Assembly: GCF_013426205.1 (NCBI RefSeq) | Contig: NC_089424.1 | Coordinates: 3,286,001-3,350,000, forward strand | DNA: 64,000 nucleotides | Origin: Metarhizium brunneum | Taxonomy: Eukaryota; Ascomycota; Sordariomycetes; Hypocreales; Clavicipitaceae | Direction: 5' to 3' | Part shown: positions 46,981 to 58,284 of the stretch, piece by piece | Numbering within the stretch: the first letter of the stretch is position 1 | How the letters are laid out: each line of letters starts with the position of its first letter | Notes under the pieces: generated by a model | The model's input: only the letters and a program-made list of their open reading frames with translations | The model's database searches: none | Told to the model about the DNA's origin: nothing | Translations under genes and position numbers: made by a program

Positions 46981-49690
46981 ATGACGGGCAGGGAACTGCA
47001 TAGTGATGTTCTGCAGGCTCTTGAAGTGGCCGCCAGGAGACGCCACAGAGCCACTCTGGCTCGAAAAGAAACTCAGAAGCACACACTAAATGCACACGGT
47101 TACCATCGATTGCAGCGGCAGCTGAATAAAAAGACTTTCCTCGCACCGATAGATGCAGAGACTACGAAGGCCAACATTTACTATATCAAGAAGAAGTTCA
47201 TGAGGTGAATCGAAATCATGGCTCGTTCGATTGCGCAGTTTACTAACAAGCTGCTAGGTTCTGCCGAGAAAAGCAGCACGGCAATTGGAAAAATGCCATT
47301 AAGTGGCAATACTGTAATAAGGGTCTGATAATGACGTTCCTATTATGGATTTGTGAAACTTATATTCAGCCCAGGAGGAAGCAATCCAAGAGGAAAACAG
47401 TCAATCAGTATTGGCGGGACTTGAAAATGCTTTATAGGCGCTCAAATGAGGGCAGGGTTGTCAATGCAAATGATTGCGAAGAGATTCGGAAGGCATGTGT
47501 GCAACTCCTCGTGATCGCGGCAAGGGCACACTTGGGCTGACTTCTGACAGTACATCAATGGGCACTTAACTGTGACATTTAATTTAGACGACCAACCTGG
47601 GTCTAAGCCGGTCATGGGAGTTGATGACCTCCTCCTAGGCTTGACGCACCACTGGTGTCGTGATAGGAGTGTCTTCCCGACCGAAGGCGATCGTCTTGAC
47701 CTGTCCGCCATTATGCTTTTCCAGTCTTACACAGCCTGTCGACCCGCTGAGCTTGTGGATGGTACTAAGTCGAGGGGAGGAAAAGATCCAATGCTCGGCG
47801 ACTCAGACGATGAGGATTCGGGAGCAGGACTGTCTGTTGATCGCTCACATATGATTAAGTTGTCTGCTGAGCGGCAAAAAATACTGCCACGCAAAAAGGA
47901 CGAGTCGGAGGAGTTTGACTCAGAACCAGGAGATGCAGCATTCTCTGAGGTCGACGCCCTTGACAGTAATGACACAAGCGATACCGACGGGGACGATGCG
48001 GAGGACGATAGCGATGAAGGCACCAATATCTCTGGCAATAACGTCAACATGGGTGGAACACAAGCTTCTCTCTCACGCCCTTGCGTGGGGACTGACGAGG
48101 TCGTCAGTGAATCGATCCGAAAGCACAAAGCTCTTTGCTACGAGGATATAGTGCTTTGGATTGTTCAGGATCCTAATCAGAGGGGCCGAGATGTTTTAGC
48201 AATGGAAGTGTTTTTCCGATATCACAAAGGCGCCGATAGAAAGCCAAAACCGTTTGTCAACCCCGAATCGAAGAGCCCCCTACTGATATACTAACGTCTT
48301 CTACAGTACTATTTTCTTGTTTCGCGAGAATCCCTTGCCAATTCTTTGTCCTATAAGTCATCTATTAGCTCGTGCCATAAGCGATGATGCTATAGAAGTA
48401 GGCGGATTTCACCATGCCGCTCCACTCTTCTCAAGTCACATCCGCAGAAAAGCGATCAAGGTTCATTGGAAACCTTCTGTTTTGAAAAAGCCGGTTTTTC
48501 GAAGGTCAGTCCGCACTGCTACTGGATGGCTCAAATCCGAAACGGAACCAATGAAATATTCCGCGTATGCATTCTACCTCGACAGAATAGGCTCCGATCT
48601 CGGGTCAGAGGAGAAATGGACATCTTACTGTTTTCGTCGAGGCCATGCAAACGCCCTCCTTGGCGTTGCCCCCGACTCCATTGTGGATCAGGTCATGAGG
48701 CACGATCCCCTCACTGGATGCATGCAAAATGCATACCAAAACTGTCGGATAGGATTCAATACACAGGATGCATTCCTCGAAAGAGACCCATCCGCCGATG
48801 GTCTTACACGCGCTTTCACACATATGAGCATTAGATGCAACCCTGAAGTTCCAAAAGAAATCCCCAAAGCCGAGCTGGACAAGCTGCCTCCTGATCCCGA
48901 AGTCGTCAGCCTTGCCAAACATATTCGTCAACGGGCGCTGTGTATGAGGCAAGAGTATGGATTCATTAAGTCTGCGCCGAAGGTGGTTAGAGAAGAGTAT
49001 CAACAACTGCGGAGAGATCTTAAAAACGCTGAAAAAGCTTTCCGGGCAGATATGACGAAAGTGTATCAAGAAGCATGCCGTCGTCGCATCCATAACGAGG
49101 AGTTACAGAAGCAGTTAAGTGGGATGACAATAGACACCGAACTTGACGGAGAACCTAAGCTCGAGCCCAGTGTGCAGCATCAGCTAGAGGAGCGAACACA
49201 GTTGCAAGCTATCCTAAGTGACTTCAGACAAGACTTGGATACAAAACGTACCACAGACCGCAAGATCCGTGCAGTTGACCTTATGGTACTTCTCGCATCT
49301 CGCCGCGAGGTCCGTCCTCCCGCCCACTCGCCATCCCCATCACCCCGGCTGTATGGAAGCGGCATTCGTGGGAACACTCCCGACACCAAGCCTGTTAGTC
49401 CCAAAGTCAACGTTGATGAGGTGCCCCTCATTCTTGGTAAAGCACAATGCATATATTGTGTTGGAGAAAATCAGCTCCCATACAACACGCGCATGCGCTC
49501 ATTCAATCGTGTATCGCACATGATGGACCATGTGGAGAATGTGCATCTTAAGCATGAGCGCGATGGAGGAAGGTTTGTTTGCCGCCACCCACAATGTACG
49601 CATTTGGGTGACTTCCTGATCAGTTTGGATGCTTTCAAGTACCACGTGCAACAGGTACATGGCGTTAAGCTTCGAACTAGCCAAGTGTAA
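46981..49690 (+). CDS. DUF3435 tyrosine recombinase (Starship captain-type)
   Basis: Site-specific recombinase of 847 aa in four exons: 46981-47204, 47258-47492, 47551-48251 and 48307-49690. Introns are 53, 58 and 55 bp. The second uses a GC donor (AAG/GCATGT) with a CTGAC branch site, and is the only choice that keeps the frame. Early motifs include KTVNQYWRDLKMLYRR. The catalytic core has Arg217 in YTACRPAEL, the segment VLAMEVFFRYHKGA, then TIFLFRENP, YCFRRGHAN (Tyr494, Arg497), MRHDP (Arg518, His519) and the candidate nucleophile Tyr530 in AYQN. An acidic insert lies at about 250-330. The C-terminus carries two C2H2 fingers (Cys768/771, His795/800; Cys812/817, His833/838). No stop or frameshift breaks it, so it may be functional. 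Captains usually stand at the 5' edge of their element and read inward. Confidence 0.92.
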
Positions 49691-49757
49691 ATACAGCTTG
49701 ACTAAGGTGGCCATTTACAAAGAGAGAAAAAGATCTGAAAACTCTTCCCAAGTTAGA

Positions 49758-49831
49758 TCGCACAATGCTCATAAAGTATGGCGTGCATGGACTGTGAAAG
49801 TCGCACAATTTCGCACATAATTGCGAGCCTT
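49758..49831. repeat. TCGCACA short repeats downstream of recombinase
   Basis: TCGCACAAT occurs at about 49758 and 49801, and TCGCACATAATTGCGAG at about 49811 forms a small inverted repeat. They lie within 140 bp of the recombinase stop. They might be a recombinase binding array, a terminator-like structure or chance. Confidence 0.4.
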
Positions 49832-50070
49832 TATAGTTTCATCCTTTGAAAAAATCGAAAGACTTCAAAGCGATTGGCGACAGTCGCTTATAAATGGAGA
49901 CCATCATTGTTGGCTTGCACATTCCCGCGCCCAGAACATTGTCATCCCTGCTTCATTGACCTGAACGTCAACTGTTACGAAGAAGGTACTTAGGTAGCTT
50001 CCAGGACAGACCGTGATGGATCATGTTTGCTAGTGCGTTCGTCTCTTATTATTAAACTCAACAACTACTA

Positions 50071-52304
50071 TTATGTCAGGCAGAGCACTTCTTGTTCTTG
50101 CTGTCGGACCAGGGTGACTAATTCCTCCCACCACGGCCGTCGAAGAGAGATTGGTTGATATGTTTCGAGGTGAGGTGGTGATGATACCGGAATATCTCTG
50201 TCTATCCAGATCCAGGTATGCAGGAGTGCGTTGTGCAGGGGTGGGACACTCTTGGCCGTCCCAAAGCCTCGTTAGCCTTCAAAGCTATTATGTCACCAAA
50301 GTGTGTCGAGTGGTACCAAACTTACACTTCTAACTGGCGTTTGCAGAACCTCATCAAACCAGTTGCTCGAAACGACTTTATGTTCAGGCACCGTTGCCAG
50401 CAATCCCAGCAAAAAAACAGGGAAGAGTGGAGCCTGGGCTGTAAATTGTGTTCCCGATGTAGGCATGATGGCAATGCATTTTGCAAGATCATTTAGTTTT
50501 GATACGATGTCAGGGTGGTTTCTAGGCAATCTAGTAATTCGGTCCGTGAGTCATTTCGCTCCTACCAATGGCAGCCACGATACCTAGTACTTACCGAAAC
50601 ACGCGGCATTGGAGGTAAATCATGGCGGCAATGCGCCAAGCTTCTGCGGTGACATCCGTCATATCTGCGTTTGTTTTGATCTTATAACCCTCTGGCCAAC
50701 AGTGAACCAATTCAATCACCGATGGACCTGACTTTGCATCATTCCAACTCATCGATTCAGTGCTCCATTGCCTCATCTCGAGCAGCTCTGTGTGCAGGTA
50801 AATTGCCGTTGTTGGTATGACAGGACTCTCAGCCTCTTGTTCCAGCCGTGCAGCGCAATAGGTTACCTGGCTCAGGACATGCAGCAGCTTCCTAGAAAAC
50901 CCACAGCCGCCATGAATTTGGTACATATTTTCCTCTGTGCCATAGAGAAGCCAGCCGAACCGGGAAGCCTCTTTTTGGCAATTAAACTTGTCCGGAGGAG
51001 GTAATGGGGACATAGGTTGGGCCAAGATAATTGCACGGCCAACAATTACGGATTGTGAAATACGCAACGATGACGGTTGTACGTTTGATGGCTTCCAAAA
51101 TCGCGAGCCATGATCAGTTACTTGGAGAAACTGTTCTGCCTGGCTGAAACCTTGAAGCCAACGAGGAGAAGATAGATTTTTTAGGCGGCGTTCTGTCAGG
51201 ACAATCTAACACCAAGTTAGAACGCAACAGCACTACAGACAATGACCTAGGTCAATGGGCTAGAAATTCGTAACTGAATGGTTGAAACCTACGTCTTGCA
51301 TAGAGAGGATGGCAGCAATGGTAATAAGTTCATTTACTTGTGCTTCATTTTCGGCGGTCGCGGGATCGCCAAGTAACTGAGAAAATCGCTCCTCAGCGTC
51401 AGCAAACCGTTGATTTACTCTTTTGCGAATAGACTCGAAGGGCAAGTAATCATGAATGTAAATGCCGGCTAGACTCTGGATAGCTGATCGAACACCAGCG
51501 CTTTTGTGCATTTGAGCGAAATCCTTTAGCCACAGATTCGTATCTTCCAATACACTACGGCCGGGACACCAATTCCGAATATCTTATCATGGTTAGGACA
51601 TTTAAGTTTATACCGCCGCCGGTACAGTCCATTTACTTACAAAACATCCAGAACCGTCTATCAGTCTCGTCCATCTTGGCATCGTAACCGTATTGAGAAG
51701 GCAACTTCTTCGGCGTACCCATGCGGGGAATTGCGGCAGATGCATTTGGGACAATATGCGATGGTGCAAGCCCAACCGGCGTATGATGCAAAGAATTGAA
51801 AGTTGGTGATTGCCAAAAACAATTCGATATATCAATTGTGAACACGGACGAGTCGGCACCACTTCTGGACGGTGCTGGGGAGGGACCAATGAGGTTCATT
51901 GAAGATTGTGAGTCAGTCCTGTCACTCGATTCGAAGGAATCGCCATTTGCAACGACTCTGATATCGTCGGAAATCAACTGAGTGCGTGCGACGCTGGATT
52001 GCGTTTCACGCGTCTCCTTGGGCCAAGAAAACTTAATATAACCGTTGACTTTGCCATCGATCGGGCGACTGAAATGCTGTGACTTATGTAAACCAAATGT
52101 GCCTATACAGTCTCGGAAGGGGCTATGAAGAACATCGTGGCTGGTGGCGCCTCTAGTTCCAGGCCTTTGTTGGCCATCGCCCAAGATTCCTGGCGTTAAT
52201 ATTGATAGGCCATCAGGAACCACCGGATATCGAGGGACTGGTAGTGCAAAGTCTGCCTCAACTTGTGCCGTATGGCGGGAGTGAAACAGGTTGGAAGGGC
52301 ACAA
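50071..52304 (-). CDS. Fungal transcription factor-2-domain protein, 5' end unresolved
   Basis: Probable transcriptional regulator. Five coding exons are well supported: up to about 52304-51641, then 51582-51293, 51205-50595, 50530-50326 and 50250-50071. Introns are 58, 87, 64 and 75 bp, all GT-AG and frame-preserving. The product carries the fungal-specific transcription factor domain 2: FWMFYIRNWCPGRSVL, LAGIYIHDYLPFESIRKRVN, KEASRFGWLLYGTEENMYQIHGGCGFSRKLL (given as landmarks), and a closing HTWIWIDRDIPV. NGYIKFSWPK resembles the segment that follows the Zn2Cys6 cluster in relatives, but no CX2C cluster precedes it. The first exon frame opens with TTG, so the true start lies further upstream across an unresolved intron. 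It is convergent with the recombinase gene (about 380 bp between stops). Confidence 0.8.
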
Positions 52305-52480
52305 AGGAGAATAGGTAAGTAGTGACGTTGTAGGTAACGCTAATTATAAGGTCAGAACGTGACGTAGGCAGCCAAGCATTTTGGTGTCAATCTGATCGGT
52401 TGATGTTTGCGGGAGTGATAAGCAGCTGGTAATAAGAAGTCGGACAGAAACCATCTCAAGACGGACACGTGAACAGTCCC

Positions 52481-52990
52481 TCAAATAGGGTAGTATAAGA
52501 CGCCAATCACAGTCAAAACGCGGCACAACGCAAAATACCAAACGTATGGACAGGGATAACAGCTCGTATCGGGGGGTAATTGAGATTTCATGCACGAGAG
52601 GGACAAACTTGATTCATGGGTAGAGCATGGGACCGACGAGTTGCTCTGGATAAATGGAGCATGGATGCTGTCCCCGGGGCAGTCATATTTTGACGGGAGT
52701 GTGTCAATATTTGACCTCCAAGGAATATCATTGCGTACAGAACGAGCGAAACGGTGATTCTTACCGGAAAGCGCAAATAATGATGTAGCTTCTACTCTTG
52801 AAGCTCCAGGCGCTGGTGGCTGGTGCGGTGTGGGAAGGATATGTCCGGTTTCGATAGGCTTTAGAGACGAAGGAAGTGGCAAGGTTGAGGCGGAAGGATG
52901 CCGCTTCCATGATGGATCAAATGCATTATCATTTGACCAAGGAATGTTCCTGACCGAGTCGTCTGCCACGTCTGGATTTGTCATAGCCAT
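52481..52990 (-). CDS. Possible 5' exon of the transcription factor gene
   Basis: Frame opening with ATG at 52990 (MAMTNPDVADDSVRNIPWS), Ser/Pro-rich, with a good intron donor after FALSG (GTAAGA near 52766). No acceptor was found that leads convincingly into the exon starting near 52304. It may be the N-terminal exon of the neighbouring regulator or a separate degenerate gene. No zinc cluster is visible in it. Confidence 0.25.
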   Translation of the reverse strand: MAMTNPDVADDSVRNIPWSNDNAFDPSWKRHPSASTLPLPSSLKPIETGHILPTPHQPPAPGASRVEATSLFALSGKNHRFARSVRNDIPWRSNIDTLPSKYDCPGDSIHAPFIQSNSSVPCSTHESSLSLSCMKSQLPPDTSCYPCPYVWYFALCRVLTVIGVLYYPI

Positions 52991-55900
52991 ACTAGCGGAG
53001 GATGCAGAAATGGCATGCTCTGGTGGCTAATGGAAGAAGTACCGCAGACCTCTGTGCAGGCAGTTGCTCCTGTTGCTGTCCCGAAGTGATGCTGCGACGG
53101 CGGATGCAGAGTCCCAAGTTGAAGATATTGCTTGATCTTGCAAGTGTGCTGAAGCTCTGGCGACGAGTTTGAGTTTGATATGTTCGCAAGGCATTGGTAG
53201 TCGAGGTCCGACCAATCGCCTAAGAAAGACGTCACCAGAAAACGGCCCTCCACGCTGGAGAGACTCCGACGGTAGACTGGCGCTCATTGACGTGTGGTCT
53301 TGGCGTTCCCGGTAGCTAGAGAATGCACAGATAGGCTGCGGATAGGTATCTTTCGGTGCATACGTTACTACCAGGCACGATGCCCCAAGGGGCCACGGTT
53401 CCAAGTGTCGACAGTGGAGCCTCGACGGCTCTGGAGCCATATACTCCGATCAGACGGTTCCGAATATTTCTTGCTCATACCCTTGTCAGCGACGGGTACT
53501 ACCGCACTTTTTGGCGCTCTTGTTTGCCGGCCTCGACTAGGAACAGCTTCCGGGGTTCCAGAATTTAGCGGTAACCAATGCACTAGGCGAAATGGGCAAA
53601 CACTCGGCCGGTGTGCAAGATAAGCAGCCTGGATATGGCCAGCAACCTGACGACCGCTTGCTGTACAATAATACCAGTAATTGAAAGAATCGCCTAATAC
53701 CGCCGCTTTCAAAGATCTGGATAGTAGTATTAGCGTATGATACGATCCGATATATCTCCAGGCTAGAAAGTATAGGGACAGGACAAAGTTAACCAATTTA
53801 ACGATTCTACCCCCCTGTGACGTCCACGAATGAGAGAGCAGAACAGTGCATCCATTTTGGATCCTGGCAGTATGGAGCAATTGCCTCTACCAATGCTTGT
53901 TCCCTGTACCCAGACAACTTCTGATCCATTTCTTTCTGGTATGGAGTACTTACTGTCTCTACCGTTACACTGTCAACGCACCAATAATATGTCAATTTGT
54001 TTTTCGTCGTGTAGCATCTTCACATTTCTGCTCACATTTCTGCCCCATCTTTCGCTATGCGCCGCCCTTATTCATGTGCGATACAGCGGGAACGCAGGTG
54101 CGTGTTGTAACATTCCGCATGTTGGTGGGCTGTGTAGCTGCCTGCTCAGTGCCTCTTGTGTCGGTCTTCGTGGTCTTCGTGGAGGAGATAATGAGCGGCA
54201 GGGCATGTAATATAGCACTATTTTGAATGCTAACGAGGGTTAGTATACGCAAACCTCGGAGGACATGCCTTTGGCTCTTGTCGATGCCAGAGGACACATT
54301 TGTTTGCCAATATACCTGTTGAAAGTCGCGACCCCATAAATTTGCCGGGTAAGATCTGCCGCCCGCCATTGCAATGCAGAGGGTGGAACACGGCTTGGGA
54401 TCAGCATGGTACGTCTAGTTGGGTGGCCCATAGCCACAAGTTTGTGCTTGTGGTTGGGAGACCATTATGTGTGGAACAGGTACGTACCTGAAGTTATTCG
54501 TGGGTACTCTCCTCAGCCTTGCCAGGGACTCAATACCTATCGTGCAAAGCCGTAAGCCGCAGTAAAGTCGGTTATATTGGACGAACTGAGAAGGGTATGT
54601 AACGCCACACAGGGCGCCCAAGATGCTAGCTGTGGTAGCCCGCATGCAGAATCTCTCTTGAGAAAATGCATGCGGAATTCACCAACTAGCCCACGACGCG
54701 AGACTTCTTGGGGCTATATCATCGACCTGACTAGCGGGCATATCCAATCGCAAACAATTCGGGGAGTCTGCGTTAGAAAGGACATCAGGACAGCAGTGTA
54801 GGGACGGGCTGCAGATGCTATGATCTTTGTTCCTAAAACCTTGTTGTGCGATAGTCTCATGGGAGGGAAAGTTGACGGGCCACAACCATAGTTGCAGCTC
54901 AAAAAGCGCCAGGTGATGCTGGTTAGAAAGAAGAAAGAAGGAGGCTGAGATATCCTGCGATTGGTCGCGTACCTGCCAAATGGATGTTTGTGTCAGATGA
55001 AACAGGGAGGAACGCAATGAAAAGCGGAAGAGGCTGGTGAGGATTATATATTCTCCGCAAGCTGGTATTGTTAACAATACCTCAAGTTCTGTGCTGTTCT
55101 GATTCGCTGGGCGTTTGTGAGCTGGCAGAAGTTGCAGCTGAACACGGTTCTCCGTTGCTTCCCCATAAGCAGCCCCCTTGATCAACGTCAACACTTCGAA
55201 GGCGAACATTTCCCCCTCGATCATACCCTTCAAATACTTCCTCGAAACAGCCCTCATATCCCTATCCCACTCCAGCCGCGTACCGGAATTGAGAATATAC
55301 TCTGTGTCTCGTGGAGTCTTCTCTTCAACAGCATATATATGAGCCGCCGCAACATTGCCGCATGCGTGGGCATGCTGGCATATGGGAACGGTGGATTTAG
55401 GGAACTCGGAAGAGCGGGGTCCATCAATGCAGCCTGAGATTCCTAGGGGAGGAAAGATACAGAACCATAAAAGCTTGTGCTGATCAAGGATAAGACTAAG
55501 AACGTATTTTGGTATAGAATCAGAAGTAACCCTGTTTCCCGATTCGGTCTGCCTCCTTTGTCCGAAGACGAAAGCCATCATTGCCGACTTGTCGCCTCAG
55601 CCCAGCTTGCCACATCCCGCTGCGAAGCTATGGGATTAGGGCGTTGCAATAATCAGAAAAATATTGGATGTGGGGGAACCGCAAAGCAAGGGCAAAACAT
55701 CCGTTGATTTAGTCATGCGAACCTATGTCCTAAACGCTTCACTCGAGCGCTCAATTTACGCTCGCACAATAGAACACATATTCCAACCGTCGCGACCGCG
55801 CCAGTCCGGTACACCGCCCGAACGCGCCGAGCAACACATATCTGACTTGCAGAGTGCACGTCCTGTCGGGCCAGCTTGGCATGTTAAAAAGGTGATGCGG

Positions 55901-56188
55901 TGCGACCCTGTTTGATGCGTGCCGTCGTGCGGCATGTCGCTAACGATTCATAGGGACTGATGGTTGTGTCGACAGCTCAGCACTGCATCAAGGCCAGAAC
56001 AGAGACAATCAATATCTCTTAACCACCACATAGCTTCGAAATGGAGACCCGATGTGCGCCTGGCTCTGCGACTCAATTTTCTCGCCTCTCGTGGGCACCC
56101 TCCCGCCGGCAGTTGACCGTTTGCTTATCCTATCCAGTTCAAAAGGCCACCAGCTTGCTTAGCTACGGTCGTCTATGGCGTACTTTCT
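52991..56188. other. Accessory region of overlapping unsupported frames
   Basis: About 3.2 kb in which several minus-strand frames overlap (53027-53440, 52981-53253, 54679-55581) without a recognised domain or clean splice structure. The 300-aa frame 54679-55581 runs through a repeat that also occurs between two other genes at 61.9 kb, so it is not accepted as coding. The region may hold decayed genes. Confidence 0.4.
55001..55130 (+). repeat. Dispersed repeat copy A with 18-bp palindrome
   Basis: It contains the perfect palindrome GGTATTGTTAACAATACC (55065-55082), then CTGTGCTGTTCTGATTCGCT (55090-55109). A diverged second copy lies at 61935-62060. The two also match to the left (GGGAGGAACGCAATGAAAAG versus GGGGGAGAATGGAATGAAAAG). 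It is probably a small non-autonomous element or the end of a larger one. Confidence 0.65.
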
Positions 56189-56629
56189 TTACAGGTCCAA
56201 ACCTCTTGGCCCTAACAACCAATCCTGCATAGCAAGCCATTCGCTCCAACTGGCTTCCGCCGACTGGATTTCCTCTTCCGTTATATATTGTGGTGATACC
56301 AAAAAAGGGACGGTCTGTTCTTCGCAGATATCGTAGTGAGATTTGACACCCAGCCAATTCTCACTCTTTGCTGCTAGGAGGAAGTTCTGATGCTCCGCTT
56401 GTACAATATGGCCAACGCCTAATTTCCACTGTTCGCCGAAGAAGCAACTCATAACAGATGGAGAAGCTAGCCCTGTGACTACCAGACGACGAATATATGG
56501 AATAGGTGAAACAGAAACCAGAGGCGATGGACATTTTGCGTGCTTGGAAGCTGAGTGTACAGTTGATGGCCTGGGCTCACAGTGACAGTTTTGGGATGGC
56601 AGGCGAATATTGGCAAAAGCTGCGATCAT
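56189..56629 (-). CDS. Hypothetical protein, C-terminal exon (possible)
   Basis: Frame ending EASWSEWLAMQDWLLGPRGLDL (residues 125-146 of the frame), with the preceding GVGHIVQAEHQNFLLAAK and KSHYDICEEQTVPFLV. The composition and acidic/aromatic tail look like a genuine protein C-terminus, similar in style to fungal proteins of unknown function that I recall ending in MQDWMLGPR. The upstream exons are not resolved; the frames 56921-57388 and 57657-58202 on the same strand may belong to it. No function is proposed. Confidence 0.35.
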   Translation of the reverse strand: MIAAFANIRLPSQNCHCEPRPSTVHSASKHAKCPSPLVSVSPIPYIRRLVVTGLASPSVMSCFFGEQWKLGVGHIVQAEHQNFLLAAKSENWLGVKSHYDICEEQTVPFLVSPQYITEEEIQSAEASWSEWLAMQDWLLGPRGLDL

Positions 56630-57656
56630 TCGAACCTGGTTATTATGTTGGGCATGTTGTACAAAGTATTCAACACAAGATGTATATGCCGAATAGCGAT
56701 CGCAAAAGCGGGATAAGTGCTCTTGTGTAGTCTGGACATGTTAACGAATCGACCTAGCCTCTTCTATTAGGGGACATACCTGTTGCATTGTCTCCACAAT
56801 ATGCTTCTATGCTTTCTCACAACAGTGCTGGACGGCCATGTGCGAAGCATGAGATTTCATTCCGTCATGGACTTTTCTCTTTTTAAGCTTTGTCTCCTTT
56901 TATTAATGTACCTGTCCTTTTTATTCAACTAATTTTCGCCTTCCGATTGATTGACAGATCTTTTTTTCTCTAGCCCTGTGAAGTGGTCTCGGGGATGGGC
57001 GGCCGGCGGCCCGTTGGGTGGGTATATTGAAAAGTCTGAGACAGTTTTCGGCCTGGTATTCACAAGGTCCTGATGTGCGCTTAGCTGTGTTTGACATGGC
57101 GGAGAGCATGCCGTTTATCTGCTGTATGTTGACGATTATTTGGTACTTCCTATGCACTTCATGACCCTCCATTATGCCGGGACATAAAGAGACCTTCATC
57201 TTACACGGCTGGTCATCCATATTCACCGCTGGCTCGCAGCCACCATGGTTGTAGAAATCCGCAGTCAAATAGTAAAAGAAGCGCAGTAGAACTCGCTCAG
57301 AGTAAAAAGGCGGCCGCTCAAAGATCCTTCTGCTTCTCATTGCAAGTTGTGACTTGAAAATCCCTGGCAGACAAGTCACCAAGTTCAATGTGATACAACA
57401 GAGACATGCATGAACAATTCGAGCCAGTGGTGATGTGACCGGTGTCGCGACGCGTCGGCGCCATGCTTGCTCTTGCTGCCGAGGAGCAGAGTTGGTAACA
57501 TTGGCAGCTCAGCAACGGGGTGTACAACTGGGGAATACTCGATTCTGCGGGTTTTCAGTCTCGACACTTTTTTGAGGAAAACGTCTCCCATCGTCTCCCA
57601 TCGCCAGACGCATGAAAGGCAGCGACCCCTAGCTTGACACAGCCAGGCGCTGCTGG

Positions 57657-58202
57657 CTATGGTGGATTGGACAGGGGCATGTCGGGAAAGTATGGCCTGG
57701 GAAACCCACACAATCCAGTGCTTACCCATATCATATTTGGCGGGATACGTTCATAGAAAATTCCCTTGGCCCAAACGGCGGAATGGTGAAGCGTGTGATA
57801 CCGAACTACAATTCGAAGAGGAGAGCCAGCCCATTCGGAGTGAGATCTGAAGGTTCTCCTGCGAGTTATGCGAGTCCTGCGATCCCGTGCTCGAGGGTTG
57901 GTGAGACGGCACGTCGCTGCTGACAGAAGCCGTCGGTCGTCGCAACAGTTGAGCAGGCAATAGTTGCAACATGGAAGCCACACCCACGAACACCAGATAG
58001 TTGTGACCAGCGATGCAACTACGGCAGGAAATGTGACGTCGGCTTGAGGAACATCCATGTCTAGTGTTCTCCCAAATCTAATAAATGAGGCTGCCTGTGA
58101 TCGATTGGACCTGATAGCAAGCTGCAGAATCTTCAGGTCTTCAAGACTCCCTTCATCAGAAAGCCGCTGACATATCCTGTCATATTCCTTTTCAACTCTC
58201 AT
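57657..58202 (-). CDS. Hypothetical N-terminal fragment with one TM segment (possible)
   Basis: From the ATG at 58202: a hydrophilic start (VEKEYDRICQRLSDEGSLED) then VTFPAVVASLVTTIWCSWVW as a probable membrane segment. After about residue 90 the frame turns Arg-rich and no longer looks coding, so an intron or frameshift probably follows near 57990. It could be the 5' part of a gene ending at 56189. A further fragment at 58285-58644 (minus) looks degenerate. Confidence 0.3.
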   Translation of the reverse strand: MRVEKEYDRICQRLSDEGSLEDLKILQLAIRSNRSQAASFIRFGRTLDMDVPQADVTFPAVVASLVTTIWCSWVWLPCCNYCLLNCCDDRRLLSAATCRLTNPRARDRRTRITRRRTFRSHSEWAGSPLRIVVRYHTLHHSAVWAKGIFYERIPPNMIWVSTGLCGFPRPYFPDMPLSNPP

Positions 58203-58284
58203 ATTTCACCCTGGATTTCACATGGCTCAGCGGCTCCTTTCTTTGCACCTGCAGACGAGCCATATTGTTAATAAGAAAAGATTT

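Larger units (their letters stand above)
46529..49997 (+). mobile_element. Captain-bearing mobile element locus, boundaries tentative
   Basis: The interval is bounded by two partially matching sequences. On the left, 46529-46571 has GCCCAGAGCATT, TTACGAAAAA and GTACTTAAGTAG. On the right, 49929-49997 has GCCCAGAACATT, TTACGAAGAA and GTACTTAGGTAG. The blocks keep the same order and orientation, each with one A/G difference; the right copy has about 35 extra bases between blocks 1 and 2. The third block belongs to a motif common in the window, so this could be coincidence. If real, it would outline a 3.5-kb unit holding little but the recombinase. Otherwise the element extends further right. 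Confidence 0.25.

Noticed and set aside
54679..55581. 300-aa minus-strand frame
   Set aside because: It runs through a dispersed repeat found again at 61.9 kb, lacks a domain and has irregular composition.
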